A stretch of DNA of 64,000 nt, taken from Rhizobium jaguaris. GTDB lineage: Bacteria; Pseudomonadota; Alphaproteobacteria; Rhizobiales; Rhizobiaceae. This document shows positions 52,401 to 61,593 of the stretch, piece by piece; position 1 is the stretch's first letter; each line of letters opens with the position of its first letter. The notes beneath the pieces are model-generated. The model had not been told where the DNA came from and did not search any database. It saw only the letters and a list, made by a program, of their open reading frames with translations. The translations under genes were made by a program, and so were the position numbers. The DNA is taken from the NCBI RefSeq assembly GCF_003627755.1, contig NZ_CP032695.1, positions 62,001 through 126,000 on the forward strand, read 5' to 3'.

Positions 52401-52985
52401 TCACCCTGAAGCCCAAGCCCACAATAGCAGCATTCCTCCCAAAAGCCCCAGAGCCGAAGACCCCCACCAGGCCAGACGCTTGCGGGTCAAGGCAGCCACG
52501 GCTCCCAACGCGATCGCCACCTGCAACATAGCGACCGCATAGGCGTAGAAGTGGTGGCGATGAATAAGCCTATTGGCCTCGTCATCCCTCTCGTCGCGGA
52601 CTTTTTCGAGTTCATGTGCCTGGGCACTGATCGATTTCTCCTCGTCCACATATCGTTGGCTCGTCGCATCGAGGTCAGGAGGCACTGATTTGCCGTCGGC
52701 AATTAGAAGCTCTTTCTGTGATGTGAGGATCGCAGCCTTGATGCCTTTGGCCTGATAATAGGCCCACTGATCCGAGACCTGGGCTTGTTTTTGCGCCGCC
52801 TCGGTCTTCAGGGCCAACGCCTCGTTGATGGTGCCGCCTGCGAGAAGCGAGCCGATTGCAGCAAGCGCAGCGAAGAGCGCAGTGGTCAGAGCGATTAAAC
52901 GCAACAGTGAGGCGGACTTTTTCTCGATCTCCTCATCAATAGCCTCGCGCAATTTGTCGGTATCGACTTCAATCTCTTCAGGCAT
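52401..52985 (-). CDS. DUF4337 membrane protein
   Basis: 194 residues from ATG 52985 (frame open to 53075). Acidic N-terminus (PEEIEVDTDKLREAIDEEIEKK), helix about 28-48 (LIALTTALFAALAAIGSLLAGG), a coiled-coil middle (about 55-145) rich in Gln, Lys and Glu, and two C-terminal helices (about 148-190). Matches DUF4337 in layout. Function unknown. Convergent with corA. Confidence 0.75.
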   Translation of the reverse strand: MPEEIEVDTDKLREAIDEEIEKKSASLLRLIALTTALFAALAAIGSLLAGGTINEALALKTEAAQKQAQVSDQWAYYQAKGIKAAILTSQKELLIADGKSVPPDLDATSQRYVDEEKSISAQAHELEKVRDERDDEANRLIHRHHFYAYAVAMLQVAIALGAVAALTRKRLAWWGSSALGLLGGMLLLWAWASG

Positions 52986-53335
52986 CGTATAGCTCGTAAA
53001 ATGAAACAGATGCGCACATATTGCCACATGGATCCCATCGTCTGGAACCACGCCGACAACGGATTTCCCCAACATCGTCTAGCGCTAGTGTAACCTTCGT
53101 CGATTGCAACTTAGCGCTCTCGCCGTGAGCCATCTATTATGAATTGCGGCGCAGCGATTGAACACAGCCATCTTCTCGTCTCCCGGCCAAGGGAGTCATC
53201 AAGCCAGCTATGGCCACAGGTCTATCAGGGAATGCTACCCCGCTAGCATATGCCTGGCACGGTCCTGGGCGCAGTAGAAAATGGCCGCAACAATGATCGT
53301 GAGCGCGGGCGCTCTGCAAAAGCCATACGGCCAAA

Positions 53336-54250
53336 TCAATCCTCCTGGAGTGCCTCGGGTCGCATTTTTCGCCTCTCTCGCGATCGTGCGGCTCGCCTGG
53401 CCTCTCGCAGCTCTTCGATTGTGGGCTGCCACCAACTGCGCATCCGTTCGTATCTCCCCGGCGTCGCTTTCGCTGGCCAGGTATGAACAAGCTCGCCGAG
53501 CGTCGGTAATTCCCAATGGCACCAGACATGTTCGTCCATGAGTTCCGGATAGAGATCGGCAAAAACAGGATCGGCGAGCTCTCCAGTAATCTCGGTAACA
53601 ACGACGATTCCGTAGGCCGATGTAGCGACGGGTCGACCAACTGGCGGAAGGTCGTCGCATGGCAATGGCAGACGGCGGCGGCGTCTCTCGGCCGACCGTC
53701 GCTTCGATCGCTGTTCTTCGGCAGTGCCTTTGCGCGCGTCGATACGCTTGCGCCGTTCTTCCGGTTCGTTTCGTCTAGCGGCCTCTTCAATGGTTTCCCA
53801 GCGTCGCTGGAGATCGTCATATGAGGCGAAGGGAACTCTCCAAATACGCTGGTCGCTGTCCCACCGCGCAACAGGAATCTGGCGAAGCTCTTCGACGACC
53901 GTTCTGGAATACGGCGTCCTGATCCGGAAGCCGACGTCGTCCACCTCGAGATAGGGGCTCAGGATGGGTTCGAACGCGTAAGCATCCCGTCCGCGTTCGT
54001 TTGCAAAGACGTCCGTTCTCGCCGCCTCCTGCGCCAGCCAACGGTCGATGCGCCGGCGCGCAGTCTTGCCTGGTACTGTCCAGGCCTGGAGCTTGTCGCT
54101 CCATCGGGCACGAGGGAATGTCTGGCGAAATCGCTGCGCCGTCATGCGATCGAACGGGAAGCTCGCGAGCGCCCCGTCCCTCTCGCGATCGTCAGCAACG
54201 CAGGTGGCTTGGTCTTTGCGGGTGCTCGTCGGACTCGTGCCGTCTTCCAT
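53336..54250 (-). CDS. Hypothetical protein with HARP-like repeats
   Basis: 304 residues, strongly basic middle. Two segments resemble the HARP domain of SMARCAL1-type proteins: FPFDRMTAQRFRQTFPRARWSDKLQAWTVPG and RTVVEELRQIPVARWDSDQRIWRVPFASYDDLQ, each with R-W-(S/D)-D and a closing W-x-(V/F)-P. An Arg/Lys/Glu-rich coiled stretch (about 160-200) follows, then a C-terminal part with WCHWELPTLGELVHTW. No helicase domain is attached. Possibly binds nucleic acid. The 53076-53335 gap is empty. Confidence 0.6.
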   Translation of the reverse strand: MEDGTSPTSTRKDQATCVADDRERDGALASFPFDRMTAQRFRQTFPRARWSDKLQAWTVPGKTARRRIDRWLAQEAARTDVFANERGRDAYAFEPILSPYLEVDDVGFRIRTPYSRTVVEELRQIPVARWDSDQRIWRVPFASYDDLQRRWETIEEAARRNEPEERRKRIDARKGTAEEQRSKRRSAERRRRRLPLPCDDLPPVGRPVATSAYGIVVVTEITGELADPVFADLYPELMDEHVWCHWELPTLGELVHTWPAKATPGRYERMRSWWQPTIEELREARRAARSRERRKMRPEALQED

Positions 54251-54583
54251 ACACGTTCATGTAGGGCTTTCGTTGAATCCGTCACTTCAAATACAGGGTG
54301 CCCTGGATTTCACGCAGACCTTCATAGGATGGATGCTGCAGGCTGCCCTCAGGCCTCTAGCCACGAAAACTGATCTCGGCGACCAACGTCGCGGCGGTGC
54401 AAACACGAAACCCTACCCTTGAGTGGTGCTTCGCTGCCATGGAGACAAGTAGCGCCTCTCGCCGGCAACTATCCTGGTCTGCTGCGTCGCGGCCACGCAG
54501 TCTTGCTGGCGACCAGTTCCGGCGACAAACTTGCCGACGGATTCACCAATTCAATATTCTATTTAATTAATTTAAATGTATCG

Positions 54584-54611
54584 TTGAGATTAAAAAATTT
54601 AATGATATTAT
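54584..54611 (+). promoter_or_regulatory. Sigma70-type promoter in an AT-rich island
   Basis: TTGAGA (54584-54589), 16-nt spacer, TATTAT (54606-54611). It lies in an AT-rich stretch (about 54540-54620) that stands out in this GC-rich window. Expected transcription start about 54618, right at the first hairpin of the candidate RNA. Confidence 0.5.
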
Positions 54612-54617
54612 TTAATT

Positions 54618-54701
54618 GTTAGGCGACTCTCCGCCTACGTGGCTACGCCTGTAGTCACCTTGGGCCGCCAACATCGTCCCCGTCGGCGGCCCAATTTCTC
54701 C
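54618..54701 (+). ncRNA. Candidate trans-acting small RNA with three hairpins
   Basis: Three consecutive stems follow the promoter: AGGCG/CGCCT (54621-54625 with 54632-54636, loop ACTCTC), GTGGCTAC/GTAGTCAC (54639-54646 with 54651-54658, one G-U), and a perfect 10-bp stem TTGGGCCGCC/GGCGGCCCAA (54660-54669 with 54685-54694). TTTCTCC follows the last one, a weak terminator tail. No start codon with a ribosome-binding site is present. The first loop ACTCTCC can pair with GGAGAG-type ribosome sites. About 84 nt, as for many rhizobial small RNAs. Confidence 0.45.
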
Positions 54702-54907
54702 TAATACGGCGATGCCCACACGCGCTCTTGCGTTGCAATGAGCCGCAGTTGCATTCACAAAATAATCTGCCTAGGTTGCATTTCGGTTCTGGGGATTCGA
54801 ATGCGCTATCTGACTGATGTTCTGCGCAACTACTTTAAGCTGTCAGGTAGATCGAGGTTCCTTGGCGCGTTGAATAGGAACTGAAAGCGACAAGCAATCA
54901 GGCTTCG

Positions 54908-55639
54908 CTAGCAGCTTGAGGTCAGCAACTTGATCAGCCGGTCCTCGAATGTGTCGAGGTCGCTTCCCAATTCTCGCGTTGGCCCCGTAAACACCAGCCT
55001 TCCAGCGGCGACGATACTGATCTCGCTGCACAGCGTGCGGATCTCTTGCGCGTCGTGGCTGCTCAGGAATGTCGTGACTGATTCCTGCGCAGCAAGGTCT
55101 TTCAAAAGTCTCCACGTTTCCCGCTTTGCAGGGAGATCGAGGCCGCGCGTCGGCTCGTCGAGAAACAACACCTTTGGGCGGCCGAGCAGGGCGCGCGCGA
55201 TTTCGACGCGGCGCTTCATGCCCGTGCTGTATGTTCCGATCAGCTTCCCGCGAAACTGTTGTGCCAATCCCACGCTGGTCAGGCAACGTTCGACCGTCTC
55301 GGAAACCCCCTCGATCCCCCGGATCCGAGCAAAGTAGGCGAGATATTCTCGCGCTGTCCAGTCTGATTGGCTCTCGCTCGTTTCGTCGCTGACGAGGCCG
55401 ATCAGTTGGCGAACAGCCAGCGGCTCCGAGGCGACGTCATGGCCCCATAGCCTTGCGCTTCCCGAAGTCGGTGGCAGAAGGGTGGTCAGCATCCTAATTG
55501 TGGTGGTCTTGCCGGCGCCATTGAGGCCGAGGAATCCATAGAGCTCGCCTTTCGCCACCTTGAAGCTGATTTCGTCGACTGCAACCAGAGAGCCGAAGCT
55601 GCGACTGAGGGCGTGCGTTTCGATAGCGAAATCGGTCAT
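54908..55639 (-). CDS. ABC transporter ATP-binding protein (NatA/CcmA type)
   Basis: 243 residues. Walker A GLNGAGKTT, the signature is altered to YSTGMKRRVEIARALLG (STGMK in place of LSGGQ, usual for NatA-type exporters), and Walker B is VLFLDEPTRGLD. Last gene of the compound operon; its ATG overlaps the permease stop. It exports with the ABC-2 permease. Confidence 0.92.
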   Translation of the reverse strand: MTDFAIETHALSRSFGSLVAVDEISFKVAKGELYGFLGLNGAGKTTTIRMLTTLLPPTSGSARLWGHDVASEPLAVRQLIGLVSDETSESQSDWTAREYLAYFARIRGIEGVSETVERCLTSVGLAQQFRGKLIGTYSTGMKRRVEIARALLGRPKVLFLDEPTRGLDLPAKRETWRLLKDLAAQESVTTFLSSHDAQEIRTLCSEISIVAAGRLVFTGPTRELGSDLDTFEDRLIKLLTSSC

Positions 55640-57069
55640 CGCGTCCGCCTCCAGCGATTGAACATCGCACCGATGCAGACGATGGGGACTACGGCGCCCA
55701 CGACTGCCATTTCTGCCAGCGCATTCGGAACGTGGGCTTCAACGGCGGCGCGCGCCTTCAGCGTATTCGGTTGCGTGCCGCCCTCGACAATGTAGGACGC
55801 GTCGAGGTCGATCGGGTAACGAATGCCGCCAATGTCCCATGGCGCCGTCGGAACGATGTCGACAGGAATCCGGGCGACCCACCCAATTTCAACGCGACGT
55901 CCATCTGCGTCTGTCGGTCCGATGCCTGCTGCATAGACGCGTGTCTCAAGGTTGCGCAGGAGGTCGTGGGGTAACACCCGGACATCGAGTCCGCTTTGGC
56001 CGACGACGTGAACGTCCAGCTGGACAAGCCGCTGCGTCACGTCGACCGGAAGATACAAAAGCAGGTCCTGGCGCGTTGCTTGGCCGGTTGGAAGTGAGGG
56101 CCATTTATCGCGATTGAGGAGGGTGTCGCAGCAGGAGGCTGGAAGCGGTTCGTAGGGCTCGACAAGCGCAAGTTGGCCGCCGCCGCGCAGAAAAAGACCG
56201 GGTATGGATGGGGCGCCATTTTGGGCGGGGGCAGCTTTGCCATAGTTGGTATCGCCGAAGACAATAGGCACCAGTACGAGCGTCAGAATACCGAGGGCGA
56301 TGATCCAACGCTGTCGCGAACTGGCTTCCCAGGACTCGACCCCCTGCGCCCGCAGGAAGATCCATGCGGATAGGGCAAACGATCCGACGACGACGATCGC
56401 CAGGCAAATCCAGGTGCTTGCGGTGGTATTTGGAATTTCGCCAGTCGCGAGCGTGAAGCCTAGTCCGTTCTTCAGCAGCACCAGCGGACTCGCCAGCGTC
56501 ACATGTCCCATCGCGGTGGCGCCGAAACCTCGGGTAACTAGCAGTTCCTGCAGCGGCGGCAGCACGGCATAAACAAGCATGATGCCGACGCCCGTCGCCA
56601 CAGGGGGAGCCACGCTTCTTCCGATGAACATGACCCCGACGAGCGTGCCCACCGCAATACTGACCAGCAGGATGCCCGGCGTCCAAAGGAGATACATCTC
56701 AAGCAGGAAAGGCATGCCGACATTGGCAATGTAAACGGCCGCAAGAGGTGCTACGGCTACATAGTAGGCGAGGGCGACCGTCAGTAGCACGAGGATTTTG
56801 GCAAGGAACCATTTGGCCCGGTCCACCGGAGCGGTGAAGACGCTCTCCACAAATCTGGTTGCACGGGGACTTGCGATCGTTCCTGCCGAAAGAGGTAGGA
56901 AGCATATGGGGGCCAGGAAATAGGCAATGACGCCGTAGCCGTCGAGCCAACTGTCTTGGGAGGCGACGGCGGAGAGCCCGCCCAGTCCGAGCAGGACGAC
57001 CGCGACGCCCAGCCAGGCGAAGCGTCCGCGCATCAGGGCGCGCAGTTCTTCTCTATAGAGCGTTAGCAC
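55636..57069 (-). CDS. ABC-2 type permease with a large C-terminal periplasmic domain
   Basis: 477 residues if started at GTG 57069 (GGAGG about ten bases upstream), overlapping the RND pump gene by 17 nt. One helix near 20-40, five more (about 45-275), a helix near 295, a periplasmic domain (about 310-450; QDLLLYLPVDVTQRLVQLDVHVVGQ, DIGGIRYPIDLDASYIVEGG) and a final helix (about 450-470). Belongs with the ATPase at 54908. The periplasmic domain has no name I can give. Confidence 0.8.
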   Translation of the reverse strand: MLTLYREELRALMRGRFAWLGVAVVLLGLGGLSAVASQDSWLDGYGVIAYFLAPICFLPLSAGTIASPRATRFVESVFTAPVDRAKWFLAKILVLLTVALAYYVAVAPLAAVYIANVGMPFLLEMYLLWTPGILLVSIAVGTLVGVMFIGRSVAPPVATGVGIMLVYAVLPPLQELLVTRGFGATAMGHVTLASPLVLLKNGLGFTLATGEIPNTTASTWICLAIVVVGSFALSAWIFLRAQGVESWEASSRQRWIIALGILTLVLVPIVFGDTNYGKAAPAQNGAPSIPGLFLRGGGQLALVEPYEPLPASCCDTLLNRDKWPSLPTGQATRQDLLLYLPVDVTQRLVQLDVHVVGQSGLDVRVLPHDLLRNLETRVYAAGIGPTDADGRRVEIGWVARIPVDIVPTAPWDIGGIRYPIDLDASYIVEGGTQPNTLKARAAVEAHVPNALAEMAVVGAVVPIVCIGAMFNRWRRTR

Positions 57070-60000
57070 GCGATGCCGACCTCCTTTCCTTCGGGGAGCC
57101 GGGCGCCGCCGATGATTCTTGTGTAGGAGCGGTGACAGGGGCACGGCGGAAGTGACGCCCTTGCGAGGCCAGACCGCTAAAGGCCAGGTAGACCACCGGG
57201 GTCGTAAACAGCGTGAGGACCTGGGAAATGAGCAATCCGCCAACGATGGCAATTCCCAACGGCGTGCGGAGCTCCGATCCTGGCCCGGTGCCAAGCGCCA
57301 GAGGCAGCGCCCCGAACAGCGCTGCGAACGTCGTCATCATGATGGGACGGAAACGCAGGAGGCAAGCCTGGCGGATGGCAGCCTGCGGCGGCAGGTGCTG
57401 CTCGCGCTCGGCGTCAAGGGCGAAGTCGATCATCATAATGGCGTTCTTCTTCACGATACCGATCAGCAGAATGATCCCGATCATTCCCATGATCGAAAGA
57501 TCTTGGCCGCAGACAAGGAGCGCGAGCAAGGCGCCCAATCCCGCTGAAGGCAGGGTCGATATGATGGTCAGCGGATGCACCACGCTCTCGTAGAGAACGC
57601 CGAGAACGATGTAGACGGCAACCACGGCGGCCAACAGCAGCCACGGCTGACTGCTGAGCGAATCCTGGAACGCGCGCGCCGTGCCTTGGAACGTGCTTGC
57701 CACAGTGATTGGCATGCCAACAGTAAGCTCGGCGGCATGAACAGCGTCGACAGCCTGGCCGAGTGACGTTCCCGGCGTGAGGTTGAAGGACAGCGTTGTC
57801 GCGGGCAGCGAGCCTTGATGGTTGATGGTCACTGGCATCACCCCATCATGTACGGAAGCAAGGACGCGCAGCGGCACCAGTGCTCCGGTGGTGGACGAGC
57901 GTACGAAGAGATGGTCGAGAGCGGCGGTCGTTAATTGAAAGGAGGGGTCGAGTTCCTCGACGACGTGATACTGGCTAACCTGCGTAAACAAGGTCGCGAC
58001 CTGACGCTGGCCGAAGGCGTCGTAGATCACATCGTCGATCGCTTGCACGCTCACACCGAGCCGTGAGGCGGTTGGGCGGTCGATGACGAGCGTCGCGCTC
58101 GTCGCGGCTGCTTCCCGATCGGAGGTCACATCCTGAATTTGCGGAATGGACGACATGGCCTTTTGCATTGCGTCCGACCACTGCGTAAGTTCGGCGGTGT
58201 CGCCATCCTGAAGTGTGTACTGGTACTGAGTAGCGGAAGGACGGCCGCCCACCTGGATGTCCTGGCGGATTTGCATGCCAAGAGTCAGCCCCTCCACGGC
58301 CGCGGTTGCCTTCTTCAATCGGGCCATCACCTGGGCTGCGGTCGCCTGACGCTCGCCGAATGGCTTGAGATTGATTTGCACCTGGCCAATGGCCGAAGAG
58401 GGGCTTGGGTTGATCCAGTAGGCGACATTGTCGACACTCGGATCGGCCATGATGATCTTGCCAAGTTCCTGCATTCGGTTCGACATGGCATGGAACGATA
58501 TGTCCGTCGCCGCCTGTGCCCGTCCTTGGATGAAACCGGTATCCTGCTGCGGCAGAAAGCCTTTGGGGACCACGGTGTAGAGCCAGAGTGTCGTAGCTAA
58601 TGTCAGCAGGGTGACAAGAAGCGCGATGGACCGGTGTCGCAGGACGACGTCGAGGCAGGCGCCGTAGCCGTGCGCAGCGGCGTCGAACGCTCGTTCAAAC
58701 GCCCGGTAGAGTCGCCCATGCGATCGTTCCTGCTCATGATGGATCAGCCATCCGCAAAGCATCGGTGTAACGGTGAGGGAAACGAGGCCAGACATCAGGA
58801 CCGCAACGCTCACGGTGACCGCGAACTCTCGAAAAAGGCGGCCGACGATTCCTCCCATCAGCAGAATGGGGATGAACACGGCGATGAGCGACACCGTCAT
58901 CGATATGATGGTGAATCCCACCTCGCTCGCGCCATCGATCGCCGCCTGAATCTTGGTTTTGCCCATCTCGATATGACGGATGATGTTCTCGATCATGACT
59001 ATGGCGTCATCGACCACAAATCCGGCGGCGATGGTGAGGCCCATCAGCGAAAGATTATCGAGGCTGTCGCCGAGCAGATACATGACGCAGAACGTGCCCA
59101 ACAAGGACAGCGGGATCGTGATGCTCGGAATTAGCGTAGCCCAGATATTTCTGAGGAAAGCAAAAATCACCGTGACGACAAGCGCGATCGTGATCAGCAT
59201 CGTGATCTGGACGTCATTGACCGACGCGGTGATCGTTTGTGTACGATCTCCGACGACGGACAGTTTCGCGGCTGCTGGCAGGCCGGCTTCAAGCGCCGGC
59301 AGCCTGTCCTTGATCCGCTGGATTGTCTCGATGACATTGAAGCCGGGCTGCTTGTGGATGTCGATCATGACGGCGTGCTTGGACTGCAACCAGGCAGCCT
59401 GATGGGTGTCGAGAGGGCCGGTCACGACCGTGCCGAGGTCCTGCAGCCGGATCGGGGCGCCGTCCTTGTAGGCGACAATCATGGATTCGTAGGATGGCAC
59501 GTCGACGATCTGGTCGGTGGCATTGAGAACGACCGCCCGGTCGGATCCACTCAACAAACCCTTCGGTGCGTTGACGGTCTGAGCGGAGATCACGCTTCTG
59601 ATGTCTTCGAGGCTGAGGCCGCGCGACGCGAGCCTATCGGGATCCAGGCGGATACGCACCGACGGCCGTTGGGGACCATGGAAGTCCACCAGCCCTACGC
59701 CGGTCATCTGAGAGAGCTGCTGCGCGATGACGTCTTCTGCGTAATGATCAAGATCGGTGAGAGGGAGTAGATCGGAGGAGAGGGCAAGCGTCAGGAGCGT
59801 TGCCTCGGCTGGGTTCGTTTTTTCGTAAGTTGGTGGGTTCGGGAGGTTCTTGGGCAGGTTGCCTGCGGCGGCGTTGATGGCAGCTTGAACGTCCTGGGCA
59901 GCGCTGTTGATGTCGCGCGTCAGATCGAACTGGAGCGTAATGTTGGTCTGGCCGGACGAACTCGACGAGGTCATCTGCGTGATGCCGGACACGTTTGCGA

Positions 60001-60211
60001 GCTGGTTTTCAAGCGGCGTAGCGACTGATGTCGCCATCGTGTCCGCGTTTGCCCCCGGCAAGCTGGTCTGGATCTGGATCGTCGGAAAGTCGACCTGCGG
60101 CAGGGGTGCCACCGGTAGGCTGAAATAGGCGACTGCGCCGAGCAGCACGACTGCGAGAGCGAGCAAGGCCGTGCCGATCCGACGGCGGATAAAAACCTCC
60201 GAGAGGGTCAT
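57053..60211 (-). CDS. RND-family multidrug efflux pump (MdtB/MdtC-like)
   Basis: 1052 residues, full RND length. Twelve helices with two large periplasmic loops. N-terminus MTLSEVFIRRRIGTALLALAVVLLG; helix-4 proton relay in GLTIAAGFVVDDAIVMIENIIRH (paired acidic residues); TVTPMLCGWLIHHE at the end of the first half. The C-terminal half has GIVKKNAIMMIDFALDAE. It exports drugs, bile-like compounds or siderophores with the upstream adaptor; no outer-membrane channel gene is in the window. Confidence 0.95.
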   Translation of the reverse strand: MTLSEVFIRRRIGTALLALAVVLLGAVAYFSLPVAPLPQVDFPTIQIQTSLPGANADTMATSVATPLENQLANVSGITQMTSSSSSGQTNITLQFDLTRDINSAAQDVQAAINAAAGNLPKNLPNPPTYEKTNPAEATLLTLALSSDLLPLTDLDHYAEDVIAQQLSQMTGVGLVDFHGPQRPSVRIRLDPDRLASRGLSLEDIRSVISAQTVNAPKGLLSGSDRAVVLNATDQIVDVPSYESMIVAYKDGAPIRLQDLGTVVTGPLDTHQAAWLQSKHAVMIDIHKQPGFNVIETIQRIKDRLPALEAGLPAAAKLSVVGDRTQTITASVNDVQITMLITIALVVTVIFAFLRNIWATLIPSITIPLSLLGTFCVMYLLGDSLDNLSLMGLTIAAGFVVDDAIVMIENIIRHIEMGKTKIQAAIDGASEVGFTIISMTVSLIAVFIPILLMGGIVGRLFREFAVTVSVAVLMSGLVSLTVTPMLCGWLIHHEQERSHGRLYRAFERAFDAAAHGYGACLDVVLRHRSIALLVTLLTLATTLWLYTVVPKGFLPQQDTGFIQGRAQAATDISFHAMSNRMQELGKIIMADPSVDNVAYWINPSPSSAIGQVQINLKPFGERQATAAQVMARLKKATAAVEGLTLGMQIRQDIQVGGRPSATQYQYTLQDGDTAELTQWSDAMQKAMSSIPQIQDVTSDREAAATSATLVIDRPTASRLGVSVQAIDDVIYDAFGQRQVATLFTQVSQYHVVEELDPSFQLTTAALDHLFVRSSTTGALVPLRVLASVHDGVMPVTINHQGSLPATTLSFNLTPGTSLGQAVDAVHAAELTVGMPITVASTFQGTARAFQDSLSSQPWLLLAAVVAVYIVLGVLYESVVHPLTIISTLPSAGLGALLALLVCGQDLSIMGMIGIILLIGIVKKNAIMMIDFALDAEREQHLPPQAAIRQACLLRFRPIMMTTFAALFGALPLALGTGPGSELRTPLGIAIVGGLLISQVLTLFTTPVVYLAFSGLASQGRHFRRAPVTAPTQESSAAPGSPKERRSASRANAL

Positions 60212-61427
60212 GTCGAAGGCCCTGTGCTTTGTTTGAGTCGCCGGTCTCGGTCCTAGGACTGATTAGGCTTCCTTTGGTCAATCGTGATTGGCCGTCGAGC
60301 ACAATTTCCTGGCCGGGTAACACGCCTGATAGCAGTGCGGTATAGCCGTCGACAGTGAGGCCAGTGTTGACTGCAACGGCCGACACCGTCTTGTCCGGTC
60401 GGACGACGAAGACATATGAACCGTCCTGGCCGTTCTGGACAGCGGCCGAGGGAACGACGGTCTCGTTATGATCAACGCCCATGAGAACGCGAGCGTCCAC
60501 AAGTTCTCCGGGCCAGAGCACTCGTGCGTCGTTGGGAAAAACGGCCTTCAGCCGGACCATGCCCGTGGCGACGTCGATCTGGCTGTCGATGACCTCAAGC
60601 TTTCCATCTGCGAGGTGACGGCTGCCGTCGCGACTGTCGACGGCGACGGCAAGATCGCCTTGTGTCTGCCCTGCGACAAGCGCCGGCAAGTCGTCCTGCG
60701 GAAGGGAGAATCGCACGGCGATGGGAGACATCTGAGTAATGCTGACGAGACCGGTCGAGTCGCTTGCATGGACGACGGCGCCCTCGTCGACCTGCCTCAT
60801 GCCCGCCCTCCCGGCAATCGGCGCCTTTACAGTCGTGAATTCGAGGTTGAGTTTGGCGGCATCGATCGCCGCCTGGTCGCCGGCCAAGGCTGCCGTGAAT
60901 ATGGCGACCTGAGCTTTGGCTGTCTCCACCGCCTGGTTCGTTCCCGCGCCTGAGGTACCTAGCTTCTCGGCGCGAGCCTCATCCACTCTCGCGTTGTTGA
61001 GGGATGCCTGGTCTTTCTGATATGCGGCCTCGGCCTGCGCAAGTTGGGCCTCGTACGGGCGACGGTCGATCTGCGCGAGGACATCTCCGGCTTGAACGTC
61101 TCTCCCTTCCTTGAAGCCTATCGCCTGCAACTGTCCGTCAGCACGGAACTTGACGTCGATGGCATTGAGCGAAATCACCGTGCCGAGCCCGGATCGCTCA
61201 ATTCGGAGATCGCGAGTCGAGGCCTTTGCCACCGTCACTGGAATTGCCGCGGGCTTCGAGGACGGAGCGGCCTCACCGCTTTTCTTGGCCTGTGGGAACG
61301 GCCACCTGTTGTTGGGCTGCAAGACGAACCAGCCGCTGCCGAAAATAGCGCCGAGCACAAGGGTTGTCACGAGCGCCTGCAGCCAGCGATTGCTGCGAGA
61401 TGGTCGCTCCTCGTCCATGTTTTTCAC
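60009..61427 (-). CDS. RND adaptor (membrane fusion) protein running out of frame into the pump gene
   Basis: 472 codons. N-terminal anchor (about 16-36), then a biotinyl-lipoyl-like and hairpin region (about 70-210; RADGQLQAIGFKEGRDVQAGDVLAQIDRRPYEAQLAQAEA), a beta-barrel (about 215-300) and a C-terminal domain to about 400 (LPGQEIVLDGQSRLTKGSLI). MdtA-like adaptors stop near here. This frame continues about 70 codons inside the pump gene with Arg/Ser-rich, non-family sequence. A one-base shift near 60260-60290 would meet stops, so a frameshift or lost stop is likely. The functional part is intact. Confidence 0.85.
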   Translation of the reverse strand: MKNMDEERPSRSNRWLQALVTTLVLGAIFGSGWFVLQPNNRWPFPQAKKSGEAAPSSKPAAIPVTVAKASTRDLRIERSGLGTVISLNAIDVKFRADGQLQAIGFKEGRDVQAGDVLAQIDRRPYEAQLAQAEAAYQKDQASLNNARVDEARAEKLGTSGAGTNQAVETAKAQVAIFTAALAGDQAAIDAAKLNLEFTTVKAPIAGRAGMRQVDEGAVVHASDSTGLVSITQMSPIAVRFSLPQDDLPALVAGQTQGDLAVAVDSRDGSRHLADGKLEVIDSQIDVATGMVRLKAVFPNDARVLWPGELVDARVLMGVDHNETVVPSAAVQNGQDGSYVFVVRPDKTVSAVAVNTGLTVDGYTALLSGVLPGQEIVLDGQSRLTKGSLISPRTETGDSNKAQGLRHDPLGGFYPPSDRHGLARSRSRAARRSRLFQPTGGTPAAGRLSDDPDPDQLAGGKRGHDGDISRYAA

Positions 61428-61593
61428 AAACTGTCTCCGCCATCATCCGTTGCGGCGCGAGGACACGATCGGGCCTCGGCCCGTCGCATTCCTCGCGACG
61501 GATTCGCATCATGGTCGCCCTTCGATGGAGCTGGCGTCTCACGAACGTGAAATTCGATTCAGGATGGCAGTTGCTTCGTCCGACTTCGTGCGT

